Part shown: piece by piece, positions 44,001-51,419 of the stretch
How positions within the stretch are numbered: the first letter of the stretch is position 1
How the letters are laid out: every line of letters begins with the position of its first letter
Assembly (NCBI RefSeq): GCF_029436685.1
Contig: NZ_JAROCY010000024.1
Span: forward strand, 1 to 54,661
DNA length: 54,661 nucleotides
Direction of reading: 5' to 3'
Source of the DNA: Novosphingobium cyanobacteriorum
GTDB lineage: Bacteria > Pseudomonadota > Alphaproteobacteria > Sphingomonadales > Sphingomonadaceae
Position numbers and translations under genes: made by a program
The notes under the pieces: model-generated
What the model was told of the DNA's origin: nothing
What the model saw: only the letters and a program-made list of their open reading frames with translations
Database searches by the model: none

Positions 44001-44425
44001 ATTACGAAGGCCTGCCGGTGGACTTCATCGCCCGAGCGGTGGTGGAAATCGGCGAGAACCGCCGTCAGGACCTGTACAGCTTCCACGTGCTCAACCCGCA
44101 TGACGACGGCGTGTCGCTGGACAGCTTCGTCGACTGGATCGCCCAGGCGGGCGTGCCGGTGCACAAGGTCGCTCCGTTCGAGGACTGGCGCGAGCGGTTC
44201 GAAACGGCCCTGCGCGCGCTGCCCGAAAGCAAGCGCCAGGCTTCGCTCCTGCCGCTGATGGAGGCGTTCAGTCGCCCGGCCCCAGCGGTTGCGGGGAGGC
44301 GGATGAGCAGCAACCGGTTTGCCGAGGGGGTGGCGAACTGGGTCGAGGGCGGCACGATCCCGCATCTCGGGCCGGAGCTGATGGCGAAGTACCTGGCGGA
44401 TATCCGCGTTGCCGGTCTGCTGTAA
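41015..44425 (+). CDS. car: Carboxylic acid reductase (A-PCP-R)
   Basis: A 1136-residue three-domain enzyme that reduces a carboxylic acid to the aldehyde with ATP and NADPH. The adenylation domain shows YYTSGSTGAPKGAMYT, DGYGATELGM and FYHTGDI. The carrier domain has the phosphopantetheine serine S659 in DLGGDSLSAVQF. The reductase domain starts near residue 750 with VLLTGANGFLGRFL and has catalytic YAASKWAGE. ATG 41015 is chosen for the strong AGGAGAG; earlier ATGs lack one. A phosphopantetheinyl transferase is required and not encoded here. It is unusual in a degradative cluster because it opposes ALDH. Confidence 0.93.
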   Translation: MDVLAAKERDGELLMPDASLLEGIRSGQWPLSRMIRETLSVYADRPALAWRPLDPAGPAGHSAQFTTVTFAELGAEARRIAAFLAHHRSTGLKAGDPVVTLAFAGPQFVAIDLALGLTGLPIVPLQTNATTEQLTRIVTELNTRVLCISSEHLDMAVAMAEGAAAVTCVIIFDLDDASPALLDAVEAARAALSRSGRTLVTFREAIAAGATLPEATPFEPEPGADPLSIVYYTSGSTGAPKGAMYTERLVQPTWAMARDHSVIVLHYQPLNHSFGKSYISMALASGGTTYFTARSDLSTLLDDMAVVRPTTLALVPRISELLYQRFHAEHGEAMAIGGDTAQAALIRFREKALGGRIRDAVTGAAPLSPELQTFVEELLGMPLVDGYGATELGMVAVNGYVQKPPVIDYRLIDVPELGYFTTDKPFPRGELIVKSARVFAGYLGQPELTASLIDAEGFYHTGDIMAEIEPGRIRYLDRRNNVLKLSQGEFVAVARLESLYAGGHPDIAQIFVYGSSSRAYLLAVVVPNAEVVPPTLPEAEVKARLLTALREVAAANDLQAFEVPRDIIVERTPFSPDNGLLTGVGKVLRPALKARYADDLELLYSTMAQQQDAELVALRREGAGGPVLETLYRAARSVLGMETLDAAVPVSFADLGGDSLSAVQFSLLLEDIYGIPVEAGAIMHPTGDLHQLARQIERDRAGQQRATFVSVHGEGATVLEASQLTLDQFIDMTTLGLASALPPPAAQEPSHVLLTGANGFLGRFLCLEWLQRLERTGGRLTCIARGADDASARARLLDAFASGDDALAAEIARLGDRLEVLAGDLAEPRLGLADEAWTRLAGDVDLIVHPAALVNHKLPYRQLFGPNVAGTAELIRLALTTRLKRIVNVSTMAVAMQQHAVDEDTPIRKAVPRWTISDAYADGYAASKWAGEVLLADAHDRFGLPVANFRSNMILAHSRYTGQLNVPDMFTRWVFSIAQTGLAPQSFYAGDAARAHYEGLPVDFIARAVVEIGENRRQDLYSFHVLNPHDDGVSLDSFVDWIAQAGVPVHKVAPFEDWRERFETALRALPESKRQASLLPLMEAFSRPAPAVAGRRMSSNRFAEGVANWVEGGTIPHLGPELMAKYLADIRVAGLL

Positions 44426-44433
44426 CGGCGCGT

Positions 44434-45246
44434 TCAGGCCCGTGCCGCGGGCAGCACCGATGCGGCGGGTTGCAGCAATGAGCGGATGCGGACCAGTTCC
44501 TTGCCTACCGGCTCGAGGGCTTCCGCCGTCCAGGTGGCGCTAAGTCCGCTCGAGGCGAGGCCCCAGTAGCGTCGGTCCGGCCCGCTGCCCTCGATCAAGG
44601 GCACGGCGGCTGCGGCATATTGGCCGTCGAACATGTCGGGAAACAGGATGAAGCCATGCGCCTCGTACTGATGGATGGCCCGCTCGATCCGTTCCTTGCG
44701 ACGCGGCCATGCATCGGGGTTACGCGTGGCAATCGCCTCAAGCACAGCCCGGCGTTCGTCCTCGGGCAGAACGGTGAGGACCGCCAGCCCGCCGGAGGAG
44801 GAAGCCAGCGATGCGCGCCAGCCAACCGGCTGGCCCGGCACCACGAAGCTGCCAATGGTCTGTTCGACCGACAGGATCTCGACCCCGTTGCGCAGGCTGA
44901 GCGACGTGGTCGTGCGCATCTGCTGGGTCAGCTGTTCCATATAGGGCCGGGCGAGGGCAGGAAGGTCCTGCCCCTGGATCGCGGCATAGCCCAGTGTCAT
45001 CGCTGGCGCGCCGACCCGCAGCGCCGCCCCGCCCGATGTCTTCACCAGAAAGCCCCGATCGATCAGCGTGCTGCACAGCCGCCACGTCGTAGGTTGGCTC
45101 AATCCCACCTGCCGGGCGATCTCCGAAACCGTCAGCTGCGCGCCCGGCCGGTCAAAGCATTGCAGGATCGAAAGCCCTCTGGCGAGCGCGGTCACCCCAC
45201 TTTCGCGCTTGGCGGGGGTTTGGGTTGACTCCGAATCGCTCATCAT
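44434..45246 (-). CDS. IclR-family transcriptional regulator
   Basis: A 270-residue regulator with an N-terminal winged helix-turn-helix (ARGLSILQCFD, LTVSEIARQVGLSQPTTWRL) and a C-terminal effector domain (RNGVEILSVEQTIGSFVVPG, ASSSGGLAVLTVLPEDER). Family members bind aromatic or organic acids. It is divergent from the amidohydrolase at 45324, with two overlapping palindromes just upstream of its start, and convergent with CAR. GGAG lies upstream of the ATGATG; the first or second ATG may be used. Confidence 0.91.
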   Translation of the reverse strand: MMSDSESTQTPAKRESGVTALARGLSILQCFDRPGAQLTVSEIARQVGLSQPTTWRLCSTLIDRGFLVKTSGGAALRVGAPAMTLGYAAIQGQDLPALARPYMEQLTQQMRTTTSLSLRNGVEILSVEQTIGSFVVPGQPVGWRASLASSSGGLAVLTVLPEDERRAVLEAIATRNPDAWPRRKERIERAIHQYEAHGFILFPDMFDGQYAAAAVPLIEGSGPDRRYWGLASSGLSATWTAEALEPVGKELVRIRSLLQPAASVLPAARA

Positions 45247-45263
45247 GGTACTCCAATCACATA

Positions 45264-45291
45264 GCGAATACATTATTCGCATAATGAATAA
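45264..45291. promoter_or_regulatory. Overlapping palindromes, probable IclR operator
   Basis: GCGAAT-N5-ATTCGC (45264-45280) and TTATTC-N7-GAATAA (45273-45291) are both perfect 6-bp-arm inverted repeats that share half-site bases. They lie in the AT-rich 77-base gap between the IclR start and the divergent amidohydrolase start. IclR proteins bind such paired or overlapping palindromes as dimers of dimers, so autoregulation and control of the amidohydrolase are likely. Confidence 0.65.
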
Positions 45292-45323
45292 GCGATAGCA
45301 AGCCGGAATTGAGGAGAATGGCC

Positions 45324-46478
45324 GTGGACAGCTTCGACACTTTCGAGACCACCTTCACCCAGGATACGCCGATCAGCGCGGTGGACTGGCCGATGAACCG
45401 CGAAGTGAACGACAGCGGCTGGCGTCCGCCTGCCGGCACCCGCGTGATCTCGGTCGATGACCACGGGATGGAAGAAGAAGGCCTGTGGGAAAAGCGCCTG
45501 TCGGCTGCCGACAAGGAGCGCGCGCCCAAGTTGTGGCAGGACAAGGAAGACAACCGCTGGCACATGTCGGTCGACGGCATGAGCTATGACGTGCCCGGCA
45601 TCGAAGGCCTGATCGGCGAAGGCCGTCCCGGCTTCTGGGACGCCAAGGAGCGCCTGAAGGACATGGACGCCGAAGGCATCGACGTGTCGCTGTTCTTCCA
45701 CTCGCGCGCCATGTCGCTGGTCCGCATGGAGGACAAGGTGTTCTTTACCCGCTGCATGGACGCCTACAACGAATGGCTGGCCGAAACCTGCGCCGCCAAT
45801 CCGGATCGCCTGATCGGCGTTGGCATCCTGCCCACGATCTACAAGCCCGAAGACACCGCCGCCTACATCGACAAGATGAAGGGCCTTGGCCTGAAGGCGC
45901 TCGAAATCCCCTCGGCGCCGAAGAACGTGCCCTACAACGCCTCTGCCATGGAGCCGATGTGGGAAGCGATCGCCGATAGCGGCATCCCGGTGATGTTCCA
46001 CGTCGGCGCCTATCTCGAGTTCCGCGGCAAGGGTGCGACCGGTGCCAACCTGACCAAGAACCTCGGGCCCTATCGCCCGCTGTGGTCGCTGCTTGCCTTC
46101 TCGGGCATCCTTGAACGCCACCCCAACCTCAAGGTCGTGTTCTGCGAAGGCGGCTTCGGCTGGGTGCCATGGACGCTGCAGGATGCGGACCGCATCTACC
46201 AGGTCTACGAAACCGAAATGAAGCCCAAGCTGCAGGAACTGCCGAGCTACTACTTCCGCCGCCAGTGCTATTCCGCGATCATGTCCGACGACGTCGGCCT
46301 GAAGCTCGCCAAGGAATACAACCTGACCGACAACATGCTGTGGTCGTGCGACTATCCGCATGGCGAAAGCGTGTTTGGCGAATCGCGCAACGAAGTGAAG
46401 AAGATCTTCGACGTGCTGGGCGAGGAAAAGGGCAAGGACGTCGTCGGACGCAACGCCGCCAAGCTCTGGAACCTCTGA
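45324..46478 (+). CDS. Amidohydrolase family 2 protein, second copy
   Basis: A ~385-residue amidohydrolase-2 protein. Strand 1 reads ISVDDHGMEEEGLW, so the D-x-H-x-H metal motif of the copy at 14991 is reduced to D-D-H, as in a subgroup of the family. Later markers are MFHVGAYLEF, VVFCEGGFGWVPW and WSCDYPHGESVFG (strand-8 Asp). The GTG at 45324 has AGGAG at proper spacing; ATG 45318 is an alternative only two codons longer. Codon choice is notably uniform (GAA, AAG, GGC, CTG), suggesting high expression. It is controlled by the divergent IclR and ends at a strong terminator. Confidence 0.86.
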   Translation: MDSFDTFETTFTQDTPISAVDWPMNREVNDSGWRPPAGTRVISVDDHGMEEEGLWEKRLSAADKERAPKLWQDKEDNRWHMSVDGMSYDVPGIEGLIGEGRPGFWDAKERLKDMDAEGIDVSLFFHSRAMSLVRMEDKVFFTRCMDAYNEWLAETCAANPDRLIGVGILPTIYKPEDTAAYIDKMKGLGLKALEIPSAPKNVPYNASAMEPMWEAIADSGIPVMFHVGAYLEFRGKGATGANLTKNLGPYRPLWSLLAFSGILERHPNLKVVFCEGGFGWVPWTLQDADRIYQVYETEMKPKLQELPSYYFRRQCYSAIMSDDVGLKLAKEYNLTDNMLWSCDYPHGESVFGESRNEVKKIFDVLGEEKGKDVVGRNAAKLWNL

Positions 46479-46502
46479 CCGCATCGTTCGCATGCATGAT
46501 TT

Positions 46503-46539
46503 GACCCGGTCCGGCCATTGCCGGGCCGGGTCTTTTCTT
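46503..46539 (+). terminator. Rho-independent terminator
   Basis: Arms GACCCGG-T-CCGG and CCGG-G-CCGGGTC form a 12-bp stem including one G-U pair, with loop CCATTG, directly followed by TTTTCTT. It lies 25 bases after the amidohydrolase stop, making that gene a probable single-gene transcript. This is the clearest intrinsic terminator in the window. Confidence 0.9.
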
Positions 46540-46573
46540 GTCACCTTGGCGCAACTGTTGGCGGAGAAGCGGA

Positions 46574-47356
46574 ATGAGCCTCGAACGATTGCTGCGGCTG
46601 GATGGGAAGGTTTTCGCCGTCACGGGTGCCGGGCAGGGGATCGGCCGTGCGGTTGTCCGCCTGTTCGTCGAAGCCGGGGCACGGGTTGCGGCGATCGATA
46701 TTGCGGCGCGCGGGCTTGAGGCACTTGCGGCAGAGGTGCCGGGGATCACGCCCTATGTCTGCGATATCTCCGCTGAACCGCAGGTCGAGGACTGCTTTGC
46801 CCGGATCCTCGGCGATCACGGCAAGCTCCACGGAATAGTCCACGCTGCCGCCATCTTCCCCAAGCGCGCTTTCGTTACAATGACCGCTGCGCAGTGGGAC
46901 GAGCTTCACGCGGTCAATACTCGCGGCAGCTTTCTGGTCCTGCGCGAAGCGGTCAAGGCCATCCGACCCGGGGGAGAGGGCGGGGCGATCGTCAATGTCT
47001 CATCCGCCAGCGGCGAGCGGGCGCTGGTCCATCACAATTCCGCCTATGGCGCGTCGAAGGCAGCGCTGACCAACCTCACCCGATCGGTCGCGGTCGAAGT
47101 GGGTGGCGATGGCATCCGGGTCAACGCCGTCCTGCCCGGCGGCGTCATGACCGAGGGGGCCGCAGCTGCCACGGCGAAGATGGCGGCAGACGGCCTCGCC
47201 ACGACCGGGCCGATCATGGCACCGGGGCGCCTACCGCTCGGCCGCGCGGCCCAGCCCGAGGAAATCGCCGCCGCCTGCCTGTTCCTTGCCGGGCCCGCAT
47301 CGGCCTACATCACTGGCCAGACGCTCGCCGTGGATGGCGGTTTTCTGGTGAGCTGA
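46574..47356 (+). CDS. SDR-family oxidoreductase
   Basis: A 260-residue SDR with TGAGQGIG, VHAAAI in place of NNAG, serine in VSSASG, YGASK active site and ending TGQTLAVDGGFLVS. PIMAPGRLPLG near the C terminus links it to the SDR at 24372. The ATG at 46574 has GGAG upstream; a longer open frame enters the terminator. An NAD(P)-dependent alcohol dehydrogenase role is likely. Confidence 0.9.
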   Translation: MSLERLLRLDGKVFAVTGAGQGIGRAVVRLFVEAGARVAAIDIAARGLEALAAEVPGITPYVCDISAEPQVEDCFARILGDHGKLHGIVHAAAIFPKRAFVTMTAAQWDELHAVNTRGSFLVLREAVKAIRPGGEGGAIVNVSSASGERALVHHNSAYGASKAALTNLTRSVAVEVGGDGIRVNAVLPGGVMTEGAAAATAKMAADGLATTGPIMAPGRLPLGRAAQPEEIAAACLFLAGPASAYITGQTLAVDGGFLVS

Positions 47357-47466
47357 CGCTGCGGGCAGCGCCATTGTGATGGATCAAGCCCCGGTTGACA
47401 GAAAGTTTGCCGCCCGACGCAGTCTGGTGTTGTTTCTCGATCAAACAGATTTGAGAGAGGGCGAAC

Positions 47467-48309
47467 ATGGATCTGCAACTTGCCGGGCTGCGCTGCCTGA
47501 TCACCGGCAGCAGCTCCGGCATCGGTGAAGGCATTGCCCACACCCTTGCCGCCGAGGGCGCAAGCGTCATCGTTCATGGCCGGGACCAGCAGCGCACTGC
47601 CGCAGTGGCCGCGGCGATCGGTGGGCGCGGCCAGCCAGTCCTTGCTGTCACGGGCGATCTGGTCGATCCTGACGGATGTGCCGAGGTCGCAAGGCGCTGT
47701 AATGAAATGCTCGGCGGGGTCGATGTCCTGATCAACAATGCTGGCGGGAAGACCAGCAGCCACAAGCAGGATGGGGTCGCTCGCCCGGCAAACGCGGCCT
47801 GGCTGGAAACGCCGTGGGACGAATGGCGCTGGACCTATGACCAGAACGTCGGCGCCGCGGTCAGGCTGATCCAGGCTTTCGCGCCTGGCATGGTCGAGCG
47901 CGGCTTCGGGCGGATCATCAACGTGGCCAGCGCCTCTGCCACGCAACCGCCGCCTGACTTGGCGGACTATGCACCGGCCAAGGCGGCCATGGTCAACATG
48001 ACGGTAGGTCTGGCCAAGACCCTTGGCGGCAGCGGGGTGACCGTGAACGCGATTACCCCGGGCACCATCCTCACCCCGGCGGTCCAGTCCACATTCACCG
48101 GCTGGGCCCGACAGCTGGGATGGGATGACACGTCATGGGACGAGATCGAGCGGCGCTTCACCTCCGAAGTGCTGCCGCAGCCGATCAGGCAGTTCGGCCG
48201 GCCAGACGACATCGGCCGCATGGCGGCGCTGCTCGCCAGTCCGCTGTCATCCTACATGACCGGATCCAACTATCGCGTCGACGGCGGCTTCTGCCAGTCG
48301 ATCAACTAG
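47467..48309 (+). CDS. SDR-family oxidoreductase
   Basis: A 280-residue SDR with TGSSSGIG, INNAGG, NVASASA before the YAPAK active site, and a longer C-terminal part (TFTGWARQLGWDDTSWDE) ending TGSNYRVDGGFCQSIN. The insertion between the active site and C terminus is larger than in the other SDRs here and probably forms a substrate lid. GAGAGAGGG precedes the ATG. It is followed by the NTF2-like gene. Confidence 0.9.
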   Translation: MDLQLAGLRCLITGSSSGIGEGIAHTLAAEGASVIVHGRDQQRTAAVAAAIGGRGQPVLAVTGDLVDPDGCAEVARRCNEMLGGVDVLINNAGGKTSSHKQDGVARPANAAWLETPWDEWRWTYDQNVGAAVRLIQAFAPGMVERGFGRIINVASASATQPPPDLADYAPAKAAMVNMTVGLAKTLGGSGVTVNAITPGTILTPAVQSTFTGWARQLGWDDTSWDEIERRFTSEVLPQPIRQFGRPDDIGRMAALLASPLSSYMTGSNYRVDGGFCQSIN

Positions 48310-48324
48310 AGTGAGGTGACGCCG

Positions 48325-48762
48325 ATGGACCTTGCCGAGAAGCTGGACGCGCTGGAAGAGATCCGCAAGGTCAAGGCGCGCTACTGCCGCTTTGTTGACA
48401 CGAAGCAGTGGGATGCCCTCAAGAACCTGTTCACGCCCGATTGCCGCTTCGATGGCTCGGGCGGCGGCATGGGGGAAATCGCCGGGCGTGACCAGTTCGT
48501 GGCCGAGGCCGCGGCGGGCCTGGCCGGTTGCGTCAGCGTCCACCACGTCCACAATCCCGAGATCGAGTTCACCGCGCCCGATCTGGCCGAGGGTGTCTGG
48601 GCGATGCAGGATATGCTGCGGTGGGAGGAAGGCTCGTCCAGCCCGCTGCGCAGCCTGCACGGCATGGGCCATTATCGTGAAACCTACGTCCGGGTCGATG
48701 GCGCCTGGAAAATCGTCGCCTGGGCGGTGACCCGCCTGCGGGTGGATGTCGTTCCGGCCTGA
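48325..48762 (+). CDS. NTF2/SnoaL-like protein
   Basis: A 145-residue cone-shaped alpha+beta-barrel family protein: IRKVKARYCRFVDTKQWDAL, FTPDCRFDGSG, VHHVHNPEIEF and HYRETYVRVDGAWKIVAW. This matches the group of SnoaL-like proteins that includes dehydratases, ketosteroid-isomerase-like enzymes and binding proteins. Y23, D28 and H-x-H residues line the usual pocket. It may isomerise or dehydrate an intermediate made by the adjacent SDRs. ATG 48325 has GAGGTG upstream. Confidence 0.84.
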   Translation: MDLAEKLDALEEIRKVKARYCRFVDTKQWDALKNLFTPDCRFDGSGGGMGEIAGRDQFVAEAAAGLAGCVSVHHVHNPEIEFTAPDLAEGVWAMQDMLRWEEGSSSPLRSLHGMGHYRETYVRVDGAWKIVAWAVTRLRVDVVPA

Positions 48763-48789
48763 TCGAGCCAATTCGCGAGAGGAAGAAAC

Positions 48790-49575
48790 ATGGGAAGATT
48801 GTCGGGCAAGGTCGCCATCGTGATGGGTGCGACCCGCGAGGGCAACATGGGGCAGGCGATCGCACGCCGGTTCATCGAGGAGGGCGCCACCGTTGTCGTC
48901 TCGGGCCGCTCGCTGGCAGGTCTGCAAGCCTTTGCGAGCATCAGCGGCGCAACCCCGATCGCTGCCGACGTTTCGAACCGTGATGCCGTGTTCGATCTGT
49001 TCCGCCAGATACAGGAGCAGTTCGGGCGGGTGGACATCGCGTTGAATGCCGCAGCCACGGGTCAGTACGGCCCGTTCGAGGACATGACCGAGGCCGAGAT
49101 CGACGAGATGCTCGCGATCATCTTCAAGGGCGGCATCTGGTTCATGCAAGCGGCCGTTGCTGCCCTGCGCGCCGCAGGGGGCGGGGCGATCATCAACGTC
49201 AGTTCGGCAGTGGCGGACATCATGTTCGAGAACCACGTTGCCTACATGGGCGCCAAGGCGGGCCTCAATCACATGACCCGGGCCATCGCCAACGAATTCG
49301 GCAAGTTCGGTATTCGCGCCAACATCATTTCACCGGGTCTGACCGATACTCCGATGCTCGGCGGTGCGTTCTCCAAAGCGATGATTGACCGCTTCGCGCA
49401 GGAGTACCCGCTTGGCCGGATCACGACGGTCGACGACATCGCGAATGCTGCTCTTTTCGCGGCGGAAGAAGGTTGTTTCATGACCGGACAGACTTTTCAC
49501 GTGACTGGCGGCCTGACCCTGCGTCGCAATCCTACTGCGGCAGAAATACACGCTGCGGCGAAGACGCCCCTTTGA
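48790..49575 (+). CDS. SDR-family oxidoreductase with variant cofactor motif
   Basis: A 261-residue SDR. The glycine-rich motif reads MGATREGNMG instead of TGxxxGxG, with altered spacing between glycines. The catalytic triad is intact (VSSAVA and YMGAK), and ISPGLTDTPML and TGQTFHVTGGLTL follow the classical pattern, but VDGG is VTGG. A ~20-residue C-terminal tail extends beyond the usual end. GAGAGGAAG precedes the ATG. Confidence 0.88.
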   Translation: MGRLSGKVAIVMGATREGNMGQAIARRFIEEGATVVVSGRSLAGLQAFASISGATPIAADVSNRDAVFDLFRQIQEQFGRVDIALNAAATGQYGPFEDMTEAEIDEMLAIIFKGGIWFMQAAVAALRAAGGGAIINVSSAVADIMFENHVAYMGAKAGLNHMTRAIANEFGKFGIRANIISPGLTDTPMLGGAFSKAMIDRFAQEYPLGRITTVDDIANAALFAAEEGCFMTGQTFHVTGGLTLRRNPTAAEIHAAAKTPL

Positions 49576-49767
49576 CACCGAAGTTCTCCCCTTGATCCGA
49601 CGCCGGTTTCGGTGGGCAATCGTAGGGTCTTGAACAGGTGCGGCCCCAAAAATCCGGGACACCCATCATGGGTGCGCGCAAAAGATACCAGCAGGTGGTA
49701 TTAGTCGCATCCGCAAGCAAGGCTTGAGGAGAGTTCGGTACGTGTTGGCAACTGGGGCGGTAGGTCG
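49576..49767. other. Intergenic region, possible insertion-sequence scar
   Basis: This gap separates the GC-rich SDR series from a more AT-rich region. The stretch around 49640-49668 (GCGGCCCCAAAAATCCGGGACACCC, given here only as a landmark at its position) has the look of an IS3-type terminus followed by a short frame starting MGARKRYQQ, which stops after 19 codons. This is suggestive only. No terminator was recognised. Confidence 0.3.
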
Positions 49768-50373
49768 ATGAAAGTTGAGTTCAAAGAGCTTTTTACACCA
49801 CCAATGTCACGGCGAAAATGGGAGATCACCTGCTCAATTGCCAAAGCGTTCGCAGCCCGGGGATATCATGCTGTAGGAATGCGAGAGCTGGCTGGAATGC
49901 TGAAGCTCAACCAGGGGACGCTCTATCATCATTTTTCTTCGAAACAGGATGCCTTGCTGGCTATCTGTATGATCGGACAGTCAGAGGTTACAAGTAATCT
50001 TTCTAGTTCTTTAAATCGCTATAGAGATTTTGACGGACGTATATCGGCAATGTTCGATGCTCACCAATTATCTCTTAATAAATTCGGGGATTTTCTGGAT
50101 GTGTATTCGAGTTTATGGTTCGATTTACCGGAAGAACTGGTCGCTGCTCTGCGTCCGGGCTGGGTCACGCAGCGGGCGCTCTTTGAGCAGCTTCACCTTG
50201 ACGCCTTGCGTAACCGTGAGATTTCCCCCGATTTGACTGTCAAAGACGGAATGAGGCTGCTCTTTGGCCTCTTTCGGACAATCAACTTGCTGCATCGGAC
50301 GGGTCGGTCCGAAGAAATTGCGCTTTTTGTCAAGCGTGCGGTGCCCGTAATTCAGCGTGGCATGAAGGTCTGA
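49768..50373 (+). CDS. TetR-family transcriptional regulator
   Basis: A 201-residue TetR regulator with HTH at residues ~18-60 (AKAFAARGYHAVGMRELAGM, then LNQGTLYHHFSSKQDALL). The ligand-binding part is helical (FGDFLDVYSSLWFDLP). The coding sequence between about 49950 and 50120 is distinctly AT-rich compared with the rest of the window, suggesting separate acquisition. It precedes a crotonase gene on the same strand; the operator-like palindromes at 50437-50477 lie between them. Confidence 0.9.
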   Translation: MKVEFKELFTPPMSRRKWEITCSIAKAFAARGYHAVGMRELAGMLKLNQGTLYHHFSSKQDALLAICMIGQSEVTSNLSSSLNRYRDFDGRISAMFDAHQLSLNKFGDFLDVYSSLWFDLPEELVAALRPGWVTQRALFEQLHLDALRNREISPDLTVKDGMRLLFGLFRTINLLHRTGRSEEIALFVKRAVPVIQRGMKV

Positions 50374-50436
50374 CCGCAGACGCGATGAACCCTCGCGATG
50401 TGATGGCAGGTCCTTGCGTCGCCCAGATCAATTATG

Positions 50437-50477
50437 TACGAAATCAAACGATCGTATGAGTTGATGATCTTACGATC
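50437..50477. promoter_or_regulatory. Nested inverted repeats upstream of the crotonase
   Basis: Three half-sites occur: TACGA at 50437, GATCGTA at 50450-50456 and TACGATC at 50471-50477. The last two form a perfect 7-bp-arm inverted repeat with a 14-base spacer, and the first pairs with TCGTA at 50452. They lie in the 232-base gap downstream of the TetR gene and fit an operator for it. Confidence 0.5.
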
Positions 50478-50605
50478 TGCACTGGTCGAAGTGCTGGGAT
50501 AGCCAAGTTCAATGCGCCGGACCTGAACGGTGGAAGGCAACATGTTCAGTTCCTTGAATTGTGCACGTTCGACCGATTGCAGACACTGAATGAGAGGTTT
50601 GCTGC

Positions 50606-51394
50606 GTGCTCCAAGATCTTTGCGATGACCTCCATTTCGAAGTCACGGGTGAGGTGGCGACCATCACGATGAACCGACCGGAAGATCGCAATCCGGCTTC
50701 AACCCGCATGCTGAATGATATCACACGGTTGTTCCGTGCGCTGGCTGAAAACGAAGCTGTTCGCGTGGTGATTATCACTGGCGCAGGCAAAGCCTTCAGC
50801 GCAGGCGGCGATTTCCAGCACTTCGTCGCTACTGCGCAGGATCCGGCCGTCGCCCGCGCAACGCTTGATAACTCGCGGGATTACATCAGGGCGATTTTGG
50901 ATTTGCCGATACCGCTTATTGCAGCTGTCAATGGAGCCGCCGTCGGATTCGGTGCGACGCTTGTCGCTTTAAGCGACATCGTGTTGATGGCAGATAGCGC
51001 CTTTATCGCCGAACCGCACGTCAACGTTGGCCTCGTGATCGGTGACGGTATATCCATTAGCTGGCCGTTCCTGATGCCGCTGAACCGGGTCAAGGAACTC
51101 GTCTTCACCGGAGACCGCATCCTCGCCGCCGATTGCGTGGCTTACGGACTGGCAAACCGCGCCATGCCATTGGTCCAACTGCTGCCTGAAGCTATGGCTC
51201 TTGCCGAGCGGATCGCAAAGCAGCCCCGCAGCGCCGTGGCGGGTTCGAAGGCTATCCTCAACATGTATCCAAAGGCCGTCATGGATACCGTGCTTGAGGC
51301 GCAGCTCGCGCGCCAATTCGACCAGACACAGGGTCCTGACCATGGCCGCATCGTTCAAGGCCTTATTGATCGCCAAAAGCGAAAGTCAGCATGA
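50606..51394 (+). CDS. Enoyl-CoA hydratase/isomerase family protein
   Basis: A 262-residue crotonase beginning at GTG with GAGAGG upstream. Signatures: ITMNRPEDRNPAS, oxyanion loop GAGKAFSAGGDFQHF, VNGAAVGFGATLVALSDIV, and EPHVNVGLVIGDGISISWPFL, where one catalytic Glu position is replaced by small or polar residues. A hydratase or isomerase role in degradation of a CoA ester is likely. It is followed by an NmrA-like gene after 25 bases. Confidence 0.89.
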   Translation: MLQDLCDDLHFEVTGEVATITMNRPEDRNPASTRMLNDITRLFRALAENEAVRVVIITGAGKAFSAGGDFQHFVATAQDPAVARATLDNSRDYIRAILDLPIPLIAAVNGAAVGFGATLVALSDIVLMADSAFIAEPHVNVGLVIGDGISISWPFLMPLNRVKELVFTGDRILAADCVAYGLANRAMPLVQLLPEAMALAERIAKQPRSAVAGSKAILNMYPKAVMDTVLEAQLARQFDQTQGPDHGRIVQGLIDRQKRKSA

Positions 51395-51419
51395 CTTTCC
51401 GAGCAACAGGATGCCCACA

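Noticed and set aside
42995..44365. A 456-codon minus-strand frame opposite the CAR reductase domain
   Set aside because: Its composition is that of a shadow frame (His, Arg and Gly rich) and the CAR frame has all expected motifs.
45309..45323. TTG start for the second amidohydrolase
   Set aside because: The TTG overlaps the ribosome binding site AGGAG itself; the ATG or GTG downstream is better placed.
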